A stretch of 64,000 nt of DNA from an uncultured Erythrobacter sp. (GCA_947499095.1 CANMMR010000006.1:122664-186663); one strand, 5' to 3'; counted from the first letter of the stretch, positions 28,821-37,786 are shown. Made by a program: numbers and translations. The notes: generated from the letters alone by a model not told the origin.

Positions 28821-29882
28821 TTACTGCAACGGCTCCCACTCCTCGCCTTCGGGAAGCGGGGCGAAGATGCTTTCGAGCAGTTCCTCGCTCACGCCCTCGG
28901 GCGTTGCCGGATCCCAGTGGGGGTCGTTGGTCTTGTCGACGATTACCGCGCGCACGCCCTCGGCGAAGTCGGGGCGGGTCAGGACGCGCGAGGCGATGCG
29001 ATATTCCATCCGCATGTTGTCGGCGAAACTATCCAGCTTTTCGCTTTCCGTTAGCTGGCGCAGCGCGACCTTGCAGGTCTGCGGGCTCTTGGTGCGCAGT
29101 GTGGCGAGCTCCTTGGCAGCCCAATCGCTATCGTCGGCCTCCAGGCTTGCGAGGATGTCCTCGTAGCGGTCGGAAGCGAAGTGCCTGTTGATCCGCTCGC
29201 AATTGGCCTCGATCCGGGGCTCGGGCGGGGTCACCGACAGCTCGGACAGAATGCCCGCAATGCGGCCGGGATGCTCGGTGATCCGCGCCTTAGCCTCCGC
29301 CAGCTTCTCGGCAGGGATGTAATGCGTCGCGATCCCTGCGAAGTGGCATTCGGCCCCGTCCAGCCGCGCGCCGGTCAGCGCCAGGAACTGGCCGAGCCGT
29401 CCGCCGAGGCGCGAGAGGTGCCAGCCGCCGCCGACGTCGGGGAAAAGACCGATACCGGTCTCGGGCATTGCGAAGCGCGTATTCTCGGTCGCGACGCGAT
29501 ATTTGCAGGGCAGGGCGATGCCCACGCCGCCGCCCATCGTGATGCCGTCCATGAAGGCCACGATGGGCTTCTCATAGGTCATAATCTGATGGTTGAGCTG
29601 GTATTCGTCGTGAAAGAACTCACGACCGCTTTTGCCCCCATCGTTCAGCGCGGAATGGCGCAGCAGGTTGATGTCGCCGCCGGCGCAGAAACCGCGACCT
29701 TCGGCGTGGTCGAGGATGACTGCCTCGATCTCGTCGTCATCGGCCCACCCGGACAGTGGCGCGCTCATCGCGTGGCACATGTCGAGCGTCAGCGCATGCA
29801 GCGCCTTTGGCCGATTGAGCGAGATATGGCCGGTGCGGCCGTGGGTGTGGATGTTCACTTCGTCTGTCATCGAATTGCTCAC
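28821..29882 (-). CDS. 3-hydroxyisobutyryl-CoA hydrolase
   Basis: A 353-aa crotonase-superfamily hydrolase. The length and motifs RGFCAGGDINLL, GITMGGGVGIALPCKYRVAT and MPETGIGLFPDVGGGWHLSR match HIBCH-type enzymes, which release CoA from 3-hydroxyisobutyryl-CoA, rather than simple hydratases. MTDEVNIHTHG, 4 codons in, is an alternative start. It overlaps the acyl-CoA dehydrogenase stop as ATGA. It acts between the hydratase and MmsB in valine catabolism. Confidence 0.94.
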   Translation of the reverse strand: MSNSMTDEVNIHTHGRTGHISLNRPKALHALTLDMCHAMSAPLSGWADDDEIEAVILDHAEGRGFCAGGDINLLRHSALNDGGKSGREFFHDEYQLNHQIMTYEKPIVAFMDGITMGGGVGIALPCKYRVATENTRFAMPETGIGLFPDVGGGWHLSRLGGRLGQFLALTGARLDGAECHFAGIATHYIPAEKLAEAKARITEHPGRIAGILSELSVTPPEPRIEANCERINRHFASDRYEDILASLEADDSDWAAKELATLRTKSPQTCKVALRQLTESEKLDSFADNMRMEYRIASRVLTRPDFAEGVRAVIVDKTNDPHWDPATPEGVSEELLESIFAPLPEGEEWEPLQ

Positions 29883-31024
29883 TGCCTCAGCAAATCCCGG
29901 CCCACGATCATGCGCATGACCTGATTGGTGCCTTCGAGGATCGAATGGACTCGCAAGTCGCGCCAGAAACGCTCGATGGGATAGTCCTTGAGGTAGCCAT
30001 AGCCGCCGAACAGTTGCAGCGCGTCGTTGACGACCTTGCTGCCATTGTCGGTCGCAAGGCGCTTGGCCATGGCCGAGAAGCGCGACTTGTCCGGCGCGTT
30101 ATCTGTAACCTTGGCGGCGGCGAGGTACAGGAGGGCGCGTGCGGCCTCCAGATCGGTTGCCATATCAGCCAGCATGAACTGCGTGTTCTGGAACCCCGCG
30201 ATCGGCGTGTCGAACTGCTGGCGATCCTTGGTGTAGGCCACCGCCTCATCGAGGCAGCGTTGCGCTCCGCCGAGCGAGCAGGCGCCGATGTTGAGGCGTC
30301 CACCGTCGAGACCCATCATGGCGAAGCGGAAGCCCTCGCCTTCGTCGCCGACCCGGTTCTCCACCGGCACGCGGGCATCCTCGAAAATGACCTGCGCGGT
30401 CGGGCTGGCATTCCAGCCGAGCTTCTTTTCCGGTGCGCCGAAGCTGACGCCCGGCGTGTCCTTGTCGATCACGAGGCAGGTGATGCCCTTGGTCTTGTGC
30501 TCGGAAGTGCGGACCATGGTGACATAGACATCGTTCACGCCGCCGCCGGAGATGAACTGCTTGGTGCCGTTCAGCACATAGTGGTCGCCATCCAGCACCG
30601 CGCTGGTCTTGAGGCCCGCGGCATCCGAACCGCTGCCCGGCTCGGTCAGGCAATAGCTGGCGATCTTCTCCATGGTCACGAGGTCGGGAAGGTACTTTTC
30701 CTTCACCCCTTCGCCGCCGAAGCGGTCGATCATCCAGCTGGCCATGTTGTGGATCGAGATGAACGCGCTGGTGGTCGGGCAGCCATAGGCCATGGCTTCC
30801 ATGATCAGCGCCGCCTCGAGCCGGCCGAGGCCGATGCCGCCGCTCTCTTCCGAAACATAGATCGCGCCGAAACCGAGTTCGGCGGTCTGCTTGATCACGT
30901 CGCGCGGAAAGTGGCTTTTCTCGTCCCACTCGCCGGCATGCGGCGTGATGTTGTCGGCGGTGAAGCGCTGGGCCATTTCCTGGATGGCCAGCTGGTCGTC
31001 GGTAAGCTGGAATTGTCCTGTCAT
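29879..31024 (-). CDS. Acyl-CoA dehydrogenase (probably isobutyryl-CoA)
   Basis: A 381-aa flavoprotein. ASYCLTEPGSGSDAAGLKTS is the FAD/substrate signature, FQNTQFMLADMATDLEAAR follows, and the catalytic base region is ILEGTNQVMRMIVGRDLL with its Glu. It oxidises short branched acyl-CoA to the enoyl-CoA; the cluster with HIBCH, MmsB and MmsA points to isobutyryl-CoA. It is coupled to the downstream hydrolase gene. Confidence 0.94.
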   Translation of the reverse strand: MTGQFQLTDDQLAIQEMAQRFTADNITPHAGEWDEKSHFPRDVIKQTAELGFGAIYVSEESGGIGLGRLEAALIMEAMAYGCPTTSAFISIHNMASWMIDRFGGEGVKEKYLPDLVTMEKIASYCLTEPGSGSDAAGLKTSAVLDGDHYVLNGTKQFISGGGVNDVYVTMVRTSEHKTKGITCLVIDKDTPGVSFGAPEKKLGWNASPTAQVIFEDARVPVENRVGDEGEGFRFAMMGLDGGRLNIGACSLGGAQRCLDEAVAYTKDRQQFDTPIAGFQNTQFMLADMATDLEAARALLYLAAAKVTDNAPDKSRFSAMAKRLATDNGSKVVNDALQLFGGYGYLKDYPIERFWRDLRVHSILEGTNQVMRMIVGRDLLRQ

Positions 31025-31073
31025 GGGCAGCGCTCTAGCCCTCTGGCGGGGGCAAGGGAAGGGGTGAGGCCGG

Positions 31074-31463
31074 TCAGTCGGAAACGATTGCTTCGACCTC
31101 GATTTCGACTTTCCATTCCGGTCGGCAGAGCCATGCGCAGCCTACCATTGTTGCGGCGGCGCGCGCCTCGCCGAAGTGGCGCGCGTGCACCTTTCCCACC
31201 GCGTCCTGATCGGCCGGATCGGTCAGGAACATGCGCGTGCGGACCACGTCGCTTCCAGAACCGCCCAGCTCCTCGATTGCGCGAAGGATCAGGGTGCAGC
31301 AGCGCTCCGCCTGTTCGGCAGCACCGCCTGGCGTACTCGAGCCATCGTCTTCCATCGGACCGGTGCCGGCAACGACGATCCGGTTGCCGTCGCGTACCGC
31401 GCGGGCGAAGCCGAACCGCGCCTCGAACGGAGAGCCGGTGAATGCGTGGCGGCGGTCGCTCAC
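31074..31463 (-). CDS. RidA/YjgF-family protein
   Basis: A 129-aa Rid-family protein. Conserved elements are RIVVAGTGPM, AEQAERCCTLILRAIEELGG, the substrate-carboxylate Arg in DVVRTRMFLTD, and ATMVGCAWLCRPEWKVEIEV. RidA members hydrolyse reactive imine/enamine intermediates from PLP enzymes; this may belong to an Rid1-7 subgroup whose substrate is unknown. It starts in an ATGA overlap with the I78 lipoprotein stop. Confidence 0.92.
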   Translation of the reverse strand: MSDRRHAFTGSPFEARFGFARAVRDGNRIVVAGTGPMEDDGSSTPGGAAEQAERCCTLILRAIEELGGSGSDVVRTRMFLTDPADQDAVGKVHARHFGEARAAATMVGCAWLCRPEWKVEIEVEAIVSD

Positions 31464-31762
31464 CCGCAGGTGATCTCGATGATCTCGCGGCTTTCGTCAT
31501 AGCGCACGTTCACGCGATCGGTCCGATAATCCATCGTCCATGCAGAGTTCGGCGGGCCCCAGCGCAGCGTTTTCGCGCCACTCTCTCGCAGTATGGTGGC
31601 ACCCATTTCGGCGCTCGCCTCGTGCCCGATATGATACTGGACCGGCTGGGCATCGCATTCGCCGCCGCTTTGGTTTACCGGGACTGAGCCGGGTGCTTCT
31701 GAATATGCTCCAGCGCACGCAGCGAGAGGCAGTGCCACAACACATAACAACAGACTACGCAT
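31460..31762 (-). CDS. Peptidase inhibitor I78-family lipoprotein
   Basis: A 100-aa protein starting at ATG 31762. MRSLLLCVVALPLAACAG is a lipoprotein signal with lipobox LAAC. The mature part follows the I78 pattern: CDAQPVQYHIGHEASAEMGA, AKTLRWGPPNSAWTMDYRTD, RVNVRYDESREIIEITCG. I78 proteins are small serine-protease inhibitors; in Gram-negatives they sit in the envelope. It overlaps ridA by ATGA. A role in the valine cluster is not obvious. Confidence 0.88.
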   Translation of the reverse strand: MRSLLLCVVALPLAACAGAYSEAPGSVPVNQSGGECDAQPVQYHIGHEASAEMGATILRESGAKTLRWGPPNSAWTMDYRTDRVNVRYDESREIIEITCG

Positions 31763-31772
31763 ATCGTCCTCC

Positions 31773-32240
31773 TCAGTTATCGCAGCGTTTGCGCGGCAAA
31801 TCGCGGCCGGCGCTTGCATCGGCCGGGTCCAGGACAAGCAGCCGCGCTCCGCCATCTTCGAGCACCAGCTCGCGGCGCTCTTCCCACGTTTCGCCTTCAC
31901 CTTCCATGGCGAGCGTGACGATCACGCTCCCGGTGCCGCTGTCCTCGATACCGGTCAACTGGCCCGCGGATTCGTAGAAGGTGATGGAGGCCTCGCCAAT
32001 ATCGAGCCGCAGGTCGGACGCCGGGGCGCAGTTTCCTTCGACATAATCCCACACCCCGCGGAAGCGTGGCGGGATCGTGCCGATAAGCTCCGGCAAAGGC
32101 GGTGCCCCGTCGCCGATGCCGCCATCGGGCTCGACCGGGATGGCGGTCTGCTGCGGGGCGGGATCGTCCGGCGTGCTCTGGCCGGGCGAACAGGCTAGCA
32201 GGGCAAATACGGCAAGCGATGCGAGGGCCGGGCGGGTCAT
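31773..32240 (-). CDS. Lipoprotein of unknown function
   Basis: A 155-aa protein with a lipoprotein signal (MTRPALASLAVFALLACSPG, lipobox LLAC). A Pro/Gly-rich acidic linker follows, then a compact domain IPPRFRGVWDYVEGNCAPAS to LVLDPADASAGRDLPRKRCD. Two cysteines in the domain could pair. The FRGVWDY...C start is common in sphingomonad envelope lipoproteins that I cannot name. It lies 10 nt upstream of the I78 gene, same strand. Confidence 0.75.
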   Translation of the reverse strand: MTRPALASLAVFALLACSPGQSTPDDPAPQQTAIPVEPDGGIGDGAPPLPELIGTIPPRFRGVWDYVEGNCAPASDLRLDIGEASITFYESAGQLTGIEDSGTGSVIVTLAMEGEGETWEERRELVLEDGGARLLVLDPADASAGRDLPRKRCDN

Positions 32241-32243
32241 GTA

Positions 32244-33737
32244 TCACCCCATCGTCGGGATGACGAAGGCGTTGCTGCCGTCGCCGCCGCCGTCGGGCCA
32301 GCGCTGGGTGACCTTCTTGGCCTTGGTCCAGAACTTGAGGCCTTCCATGCCGTACTGGTCGATATCGCCGAAGCCGCTGCGCTTCCAGCCGCCGAAGCTG
32401 TGATAGCTGACCGGTACCGGGATCGGCACGTTGATGCCGACCATGCCCACATTCACGCGGTTCGCGAATTCGCGCGCCGCGTGGCCGTTGCGGGTGAAGA
32501 TGGCGACGCCGTTGCCATACTGGTGCTCGCTCGGGAGCTTCACAGCTTCCTCGAAATCCTTCGCGCGCACGATCTGGAGCACGGGGCCGAAGATTTCTTC
32601 CTTGTAGCTTTCCATGTCCGGCGTCACGCGGTCGAGCAGCGTTGGGCTGACGAAAAAGCCGTCCTCATGGCCCTGCAGGCTGAAGCCACGTCCGTCGATG
32701 ACGACTTCCGCGCCTTCCTTCTCGGCCGTGTCGATCCAGCCTTCGACGCGCGCCTTGTGTTCGGGCGTGACGACGGGGCCGTAATGCGCGTCGGGATCGT
32801 TCGAGACGCCGACACGCAAGCCATTGATCGCGGGGACCAGCTTTTCGCGCAGCTTGTCGGCTGTGTCTTCGCCCACGGGGACCACGACGGGCAGCGCCAT
32901 GCAGCGCTCGCCCGCCGAACCGAAGGCGGCACCGGCAAGGTCGTTCACCACCTGGTCGAGATCGGCATCGGGCATGACGATGCCGTGGTTCTTCGCGCCG
33001 CCGAAGGCCTGGACGCGCTTCGCATTCGCCGTGCCGCGCGAGTAGATATATTGCGCGATGTCGGACGAGCCGACGAAGCTGATCGCCGGAATGTCGGGAT
33101 GATCGAGGATGGCATCGACCATTTCCTTGTCGCCATGGACGACCTGCAGCAGGCCCTCGGGGGCGCCAGCTTCGAGGAACAATTCGGCGAGCCGGACCGG
33201 AACGCTCGGATCGCGTTCCGACGGCTTGAGGATGAACGCATTGCCCGCTGCAATCGCCATGCCGAACATCCACATCGGGATCATGGCGGGGAAATTGAAC
33301 GGCGTGATGCCTGCACCGATGCCGAGCGGTTGGCGCATCGAATAAACGTCGATGCCGGGGCCTGCGCCTTGCGTATATTCGCCCTTCAGCGCCTGCGGAA
33401 TGCCGCAGGCGAACTCGATCACTTCTAGGCCGCGCTGCACGTCGCCATGCGCATCCTCGACGACCTTGCCGTGTTCGCTCGAAAGCAGCTCGGCCAGCTC
33501 CTGCTTGTTCGCTTCGACGAGGCGCTTGAACTCGAACATCACGCGCGCGCGGCGCTGCGGATTGGTCGCCGCCCATTCGGGCTGGACCTTTTTCGCGGCA
33601 TCGACGGCCTTCTGCAGCAGCGCGGCATCGCCCAGCGCGACTTCGGCCTGGACCTCGCCAGTCGAGGGGTTCCAGATCTTGTGCTTGCGAGTGGCGGCGG
33701 GGTTGTCCCCGGCGATGAAATGGTCGACTTGGCGCAT
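32244..33737 (-). CDS. mmsA: CoA-acylating methylmalonate-semialdehyde dehydrogenase
   Basis: A 497-aa aldehyde dehydrogenase of the MmsA type. Start ATG 33737 (MRQVDHFIAGDN) fits the family; the open frame extends 19 codons further without family character. Catalytic Cys in FGSAGERCMALPVVVPVG, the N-terminal PSTGEVQAEVALG, and INGLRVGVSNDPDAHYGPVV. It oxidises methylmalonate semialdehyde to propionyl-CoA and CO2, the last valine-specific step. It is first in the minus-strand cluster, but separated from mmsB by the other genes. Confidence 0.96.
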   Translation of the reverse strand: MRQVDHFIAGDNPAATRKHKIWNPSTGEVQAEVALGDAALLQKAVDAAKKVQPEWAATNPQRRARVMFEFKRLVEANKQELAELLSSEHGKVVEDAHGDVQRGLEVIEFACGIPQALKGEYTQGAGPGIDVYSMRQPLGIGAGITPFNFPAMIPMWMFGMAIAAGNAFILKPSERDPSVPVRLAELFLEAGAPEGLLQVVHGDKEMVDAILDHPDIPAISFVGSSDIAQYIYSRGTANAKRVQAFGGAKNHGIVMPDADLDQVVNDLAGAAFGSAGERCMALPVVVPVGEDTADKLREKLVPAINGLRVGVSNDPDAHYGPVVTPEHKARVEGWIDTAEKEGAEVVIDGRGFSLQGHEDGFFVSPTLLDRVTPDMESYKEEIFGPVLQIVRAKDFEEAVKLPSEHQYGNGVAIFTRNGHAAREFANRVNVGMVGINVPIPVPVSYHSFGGWKRSGFGDIDQYGMEGLKFWTKAKKVTQRWPDGGGDGSNAFVIPTMG

Positions 33738-33826
33738 GAAAGATTCCTCTCTTTTCTTGCCAACGGCTCTGGCAACGCAAAGTTGCGAAATCAACCGGTA
33801 TCAAATGAAACCGGCATCGCTTGCGG

Positions 33827-35041
33827 CTAGCCGACCGCCGCCATCATCTGCGCGCACAGGATCGCGCCATAGGTGCCGAGCGCATAGCCAAGGACAGCGA
33901 GCAGCACGCCAACGGGGGCAAGGGCCGGATGAAAAGCAGCCGCCACCACCGGCGCGCTTGCCGCCCCGCCGACATTGGCCTTGCTGCCGACCGCGACGAA
34001 GAAGAACGGCGCCTTGATGATCTTAGCGACCACCAACAGCAGGACGATGTGGAACAGCATCCAGATTGCGCCGATGGCCATGAAGGCAGGGGCGTCCATG
34101 ATCTTGGTCACGTCCATGCGCGTGCCGATGATCGCCACCAGCAGGAAGATGAAGAGCACGCCGAACTTGCTCGCGCCGATACCCTCCAGCTCGCGGGCGC
34201 GGGTAAAACTGGCGGCGAGGCCGGCGGTGGTGGAGATGACGACCACCCAGAAGAACTCGCTCGCCAGCGTCGCGTCCTCGCCCTGGACGCTGGCAAACCA
34301 GCCCCCGATCCAGCCGCCGAGCAGGTGCGACGCGCCGACGACGGCCATAGTCGCGCCGAAGAGCAGCACATAGTCATTGGCCTTGGCCACGCGCTCGATG
34401 CGTTCTGAGTAATCCGCCATGCTGTCGCGCAGCCGGGCGATGGAGGAGCTGTCCGCCCCCAGCCAGCGATCGACCCTCTCGGTTGCTCCGGCGCCGTAGA
34501 GCAGGAAGATCATCCAGATTTCCGCCACGATGATGTCCACCGCAAGAAGGGCAGCAAAGCCTTCCAGCGGATAGCCATAGACTTCCAGCATCGCGGTCTG
34601 GTTCGCGCCGCCGCCGATCCAGCTGCCCGCCAGCGTCGCCAGCCCGCGCCAGGCCGCAGTGTCGCCCGATCCGACCACCGAAGGCTCGAACTGCGCGACG
34701 ATCCACAGTGCGAGGGGACCGCCAAGGATTATCCCGACCGTAGCAGTCAGGAACATGATGATCGCCTTGTTGCCGAGTCCGAGGATGCCCTTGATGTCGA
34801 TGCTCAGCGTCATCAGGAACAAGGCAGCGGGCAGGAAATAATCCTTCGCGACCGGCCACAGCTGGCTCTCGCTCGTGTCGATCAGCCCGGTGGTCACGAA
34901 AAGAGACGGGACGAGGTAGCAGACGAGAATGATCGGCACGAAGATGTAGAACCGCTGCCATCCCGGCCGGTCGCGCGTCGCGAAAACGAAGGCGAGCAAT
35001 GCGCCCAGCAGGCCGAGGATGATGCGATCGTCGCTGATCAT
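33827..35041 (-). CDS. DUF819 family membrane protein (putative transporter)
   Basis: A 404-aa polytopic protein with about 10-12 hydrophobic segments. FVPIILVCYLVPSLFVTTGL, AALFLMTLSIDIKGILGLG and the glycine-rich AGSWIGGGANQTAMLEVYG are characteristic of DUF819/YjcL proteins. These are thought to be transporters of the glutamate/sodium symporter-like superfamily; the substrate is unknown. A predicted cytosolic loop lies in the middle (GADSSSIARLRDSMADYSER). It stands alone, 89 bp from mmsA. Confidence 0.9.
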   Translation of the reverse strand: MISDDRIILGLLGALLAFVFATRDRPGWQRFYIFVPIILVCYLVPSLFVTTGLIDTSESQLWPVAKDYFLPAALFLMTLSIDIKGILGLGNKAIIMFLTATVGIILGGPLALWIVAQFEPSVVGSGDTAAWRGLATLAGSWIGGGANQTAMLEVYGYPLEGFAALLAVDIIVAEIWMIFLLYGAGATERVDRWLGADSSSIARLRDSMADYSERIERVAKANDYVLLFGATMAVVGASHLLGGWIGGWFASVQGEDATLASEFFWVVVISTTAGLAASFTRARELEGIGASKFGVLFIFLLVAIIGTRMDVTKIMDAPAFMAIGAIWMLFHIVLLLVVAKIIKAPFFFVAVGSKANVGGAASAPVVAAAFHPALAPVGVLLAVLGYALGTYGAILCAQMMAAVG

Positions 35042-35157
35042 GGTGCGTCTTGTTTCCCGTCTGTGATCCTGCGGGCCTGCCTAGCGTCTTCTTTCTGCGC
35101 ACGCCAAGGTGTTGGTCCTCAGGCTCCACATCGCTACGAGGAACGCATTTTCCCGCG

Positions 35158-35186
35158 TTGACCTTGTCTCCGCGCTGCGGCAAATG
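35158..35186 (+). promoter_or_regulatory. Candidate sigma-70 promoter of tRNA-Gly
   Basis: TTGACC (35158-35163), a 17-nt spacer, then CAAATG (35181-35186), ending 14 nt before the tRNA 5' end. The -35 is strong and the -10 is weak, so this is a positional call. Confidence 0.45.
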
Positions 35187-35200
35187 CCGCCGTCCGGCGC

Positions 35201-35271
35201 GCGGGTGTAGCTCAATGGTAGAGCAGCAGCTTCCCAAGCTGACGACGAGGGTTCGATTCCCTTCACCCGCT
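35201..35271 (+). tRNA. tRNA-Gly(CCC)
   Basis: Acceptor GCGGGTG/CACCCGC, D-arm AGCTCAATGGTAGAGC, anticodon loop TTCCCAA giving CCC, and T-arm GAGGGTTCGATTCCCTT. CCA is encoded at 35272-35274. The terminal pair of the anticodon stem is mismatched (G-A), as sometimes seen in this isoacceptor. No integration junction is seen. Confidence 0.97.
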
Positions 35272-35275
35272 CCAC

Positions 35276-36355
35276 TCAGAACCGTCCGGTCTCGAAGAAT
35301 TTCCGGATCCGCTCGCGGGGCTCTGCCACGCCAAGGCCCTTCGCTTCGAGCCAGCCGTCATTGAAGATCGTATCGGCATAGCGTGCGCCGTCGTCGCATA
35401 GGATCGAGACGATCGAGCCTGCCTCGCCCCGCGCAGCCATTTCTGCGGCGATCATGGCGCAAATCCATACATTCGTGCCGGTCGATCCGCCGCAGTGGCG
35501 GCCGAGCCGCTCGCTGACTTCATGCGCAGCGGCAATTGAGCAGGCGTCGGGCACCGCTTCCATCCGGTCGATCACGTCGGGGAGGAAGCTCGGCTCGATC
35601 CGCTGGCGCCCGATCCCCTCGATGCAGCCGGAGGGATGCTCGACGCGGACGACCGACCGGTCGACCCAGTGGCGGTGGAAGACCGAGCCTTCCGGATCGG
35701 CGACGCAGACCCGCGTATTGTGCCGGTTGTAGCGGGCGAAGCGGCCGATGGTCGCCGACGTCCCACCGGTTCCAGCCCCGCATACGATCCAGCGCGGCAC
35801 CGGATGCGGTTCGCGCGCCATCTGTGCGAAGATCGATTCGGCGATATTGTTGTTCGCCCGCCAGTCGGTAGCCCGCTCGGCGAAGGTGAACTGGTCGATA
35901 TAATGGCCACCGAGATCGTCGGCGAGCGCCTGGGCGGCAGCATACATCTCGCCCGGCGCATCGACGAAATGACATTCGCCGCCGTGGAACTGGATCGCCT
36001 CGATCTTCGGCTTTGCAGTCGAGCGCGGAACCACGGCGATGAAGCGCAGGCCCAGCATGCGAGCGAAATATGCTTCGGACACGGCAGTAGATCCGCTTGA
36101 CGCTTCGATCACCGGCATGCCTTCGCAGATCCAGCCGTTACACAGGCCATAGAGAAACAACGACCGCGCCAGCCGGTGTTTGAGGCTGCCGGTCGGGTGG
36201 CTGGATTCGTCCTTCAGATAGATCGCGATGTCGGGCAGTGCGGGAACAGGGAGAGGAATGAGATGCGTGTCGGCCGAGCGCGTGAAATCCGCCTCGATCC
36301 GCCCGATGGCCCAGTTCACCCAATCGCGATTGGGTGCTCGCTGTTGCTCTGTCAC
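35276..36355 (-). CDS. PLP-dependent cysteine synthase/desulfhydrase-like protein
   Basis: A 359-aa fold-type II PLP enzyme. The PLP Lys is in ESSHPTGSLKHRLARSL; EASSGSTAVSEAYFARML is the substrate loop, and CGAGTGGTSATIGRFARY binds phosphate. HPSGCIEGIGRQRIEPSF is also present. The sequence type matches the 'cysteine synthase family' related to mycobacterial Cds1 L-cysteine desulfhydrase rather than CysK, so H2S release from cysteine is possible. It is coupled to the upstream SDR gene by ATGA. Confidence 0.88.
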   Translation of the reverse strand: MTEQQRAPNRDWVNWAIGRIEADFTRSADTHLIPLPVPALPDIAIYLKDESSHPTGSLKHRLARSLFLYGLCNGWICEGMPVIEASSGSTAVSEAYFARMLGLRFIAVVPRSTAKPKIEAIQFHGGECHFVDAPGEMYAAAQALADDLGGHYIDQFTFAERATDWRANNNIAESIFAQMAREPHPVPRWIVCGAGTGGTSATIGRFARYNRHNTRVCVADPEGSVFHRHWVDRSVVRVEHPSGCIEGIGRQRIEPSFLPDVIDRMEAVPDACSIAAAHEVSERLGRHCGGSTGTNVWICAMIAAEMAARGEAGSIVSILCDDGARYADTIFNDGWLEAKGLGVAEPRERIRKFFETGRF

Positions 36356-37146
36356 TTCGGCGGCATCCGGATCGCTCCGTCCAGCCCAAACTGGTGGCCG
36401 TTGATGTAGCTGTTGCGCGCGATCTCGAGGATCAGCGAGGCGAACTCCTCCGGATGGCCGAGCCGCTTAGGGAAGGGGACGCTGGCGTTGAGCTGGTCCC
36501 ACATCTGCGGATTGCGGTCCTTCATGCCGAGCATCAGCGGGGTCGCGAATATACCGGGCATGACCGAATTCACGCGGATGCCGATGTCCATCAGGTCGCG
36601 CGCCATCGGCAGGACGAGGCCGTTCACCCCGGCCTTGCAGCTGCCGTAGATGACCTGGCCGATCTGCCCGTCCTGCGCCGCCACGCTGGCGGTAAGCGTG
36701 ACGCAGCCGCGCTCCCCGTCCTCGTTCAGCGGTTCGGAGTTTGCCATGCCGAGCGCGGATAGGCTGGCGATGCGATAGGAAGAGACGAGGATGCCCTCCG
36801 CACCAAACGCGTAATCCTCGGTCGCGAGCCGCTTGTAGCGCCCGTTCTCCTTGTCCCAGCCGAGCGTCTTGCCGCGCCGGCTGGTCATCGCGCAATGGAC
36901 CGTGACGCGTTCCTGCCCGTGCGCCTGACGCGCTGCAGCGAAACCGTCGACCACCGACTGCTCGTCGGTAATGTCGACCCGGGCGAATGCGCCGCCGATG
37001 GCGTCGGCATGCGCCTTGCCGCCATACTCGTCGATGTCGAAGATCGTCACCTTGAGCCCTGCGTCCGCTAGCGCCTGCGCGCTGGCCTTGCCGAGGCCCG
37101 ACGCCCCGCCCGTGACGACTGCTGCCACGCCTGCCTTGAGTTCCAT
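36352..37146 (-). CDS. Short-chain dehydrogenase/reductase
   Basis: A 264-aa SDR starting at ATG 37146 (MELKAGVAAVVTGGASGLGK). The cofactor loop is TGGASGLG, with an Asp after beta-2 (FDIDEYGG) that favours NAD. The catalytic triad is Ser in LTASVAAQDG, then Tyr and Lys in VIYGSCKAGV. It resembles type II 3-hydroxyacyl-CoA dehydrogenases (HSD17B10-like), so fatty or branched acyl-CoA oxidation is likely. The open frame continues far upstream into non-coding sequence. Confidence 0.9.
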   Translation of the reverse strand: MELKAGVAAVVTGGASGLGKASAQALADAGLKVTIFDIDEYGGKAHADAIGGAFARVDITDEQSVVDGFAAARQAHGQERVTVHCAMTSRRGKTLGWDKENGRYKRLATEDYAFGAEGILVSSYRIASLSALGMANSEPLNEDGERGCVTLTASVAAQDGQIGQVIYGSCKAGVNGLVLPMARDLMDIGIRVNSVMPGIFATPLMLGMKDRNPQMWDQLNASVPFPKRLGHPEEFASLILEIARNSYINGHQFGLDGAIRMPPK

Positions 37147-37225
37147 TGCCTGCTCCTCACCCTTTGCCTGAAAGCCAAGCGTGCTATCGCACGGGTGCAC
37201 GGCAAAGCCAAAGGGGCGATCGCAG

Positions 37226-37786
37226 ATGACATCCTTCCTGTTTGCAATGGTGGCGAGCTTCCTCGCCGCGACGGGATCGCGTGACCAGCTGCTCGTCGCG
37301 CATCTGCGGGGGCGGCTGGGCAGTTCGTATGCGCTGCTGCTGCTGGCGATGGCGACAGCCATCGCGACCGCGTTCCTCGCCGCGTGGTTCGGGAGCACAC
37401 TTGCCGGGCAGCTTTCGAGCGATGCGGCGACCATGTTCGTCGCAATCACCATGCTGCTGGCGGCGATCGAGTGCGCCTGGCCGAACCGCGCTCGCACGCC
37501 ACAGGAACCGACGCGGTCGCTCGGCGCAATCGGGATCGTGTTTTTCCTGAGGCAGCTGACCGACGCCTCGCGTTTCCTGATCGCAGCATTTGCTGCCGCG
37601 CTCGCGTCGCCGATGCTCGCGGCGAGTGGCGGCGCCATCGGGGGGACGGCAGCGGTTGGACTTGGCTGGTTTCTGGGCGATAGGCTGGAGCACTTGCCAT
37701 TGCGGGGCATCCGGTTGTGCCTTGCCACGTTGCTGCTCCTGCTTGCAATCTGGCTCGGCCTGACAGCACGTGGCTTGATCGGCTAG
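37226..37786 (+). CDS. GDT1/TMEM165-like membrane protein with degenerate motifs
   Basis: A 186-aa protein starting at ATG 37226, with about six hydrophobic segments in two related halves. Half 1 begins SFLAATGSRDQLLVAHL and half 2 FFLRQLTDASRFLIAAFAA; both align with the FLAEIGDKTQ repeat of UPF0016/GDT1 cation exchangers. The acidic ExGDK(T/S) residues are mostly lost (A-T-G-S-R-D and Q-L-T-D-A-S). A Mn/Ca exchange function is therefore doubtful. It is divergent from the SDR gene. Confidence 0.6.
   Translation: MTSFLFAMVASFLAATGSRDQLLVAHLRGRLGSSYALLLLAMATAIATAFLAAWFGSTLAGQLSSDAATMFVAITMLLAAIECAWPNRARTPQEPTRSLGAIGIVFFLRQLTDASRFLIAAFAAALASPMLAASGGAIGGTAAVGLGWFLGDRLEHLPLRGIRLCLATLLLLLAIWLGLTARGLIG

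Noticed and set aside
29945..31441. A 498-codon plus-strand frame across the acyl-CoA dehydrogenase.
   Set aside because: Antisense shadow; it continues through the intergenic gap into low-complexity arginine/proline sequence with no family features.
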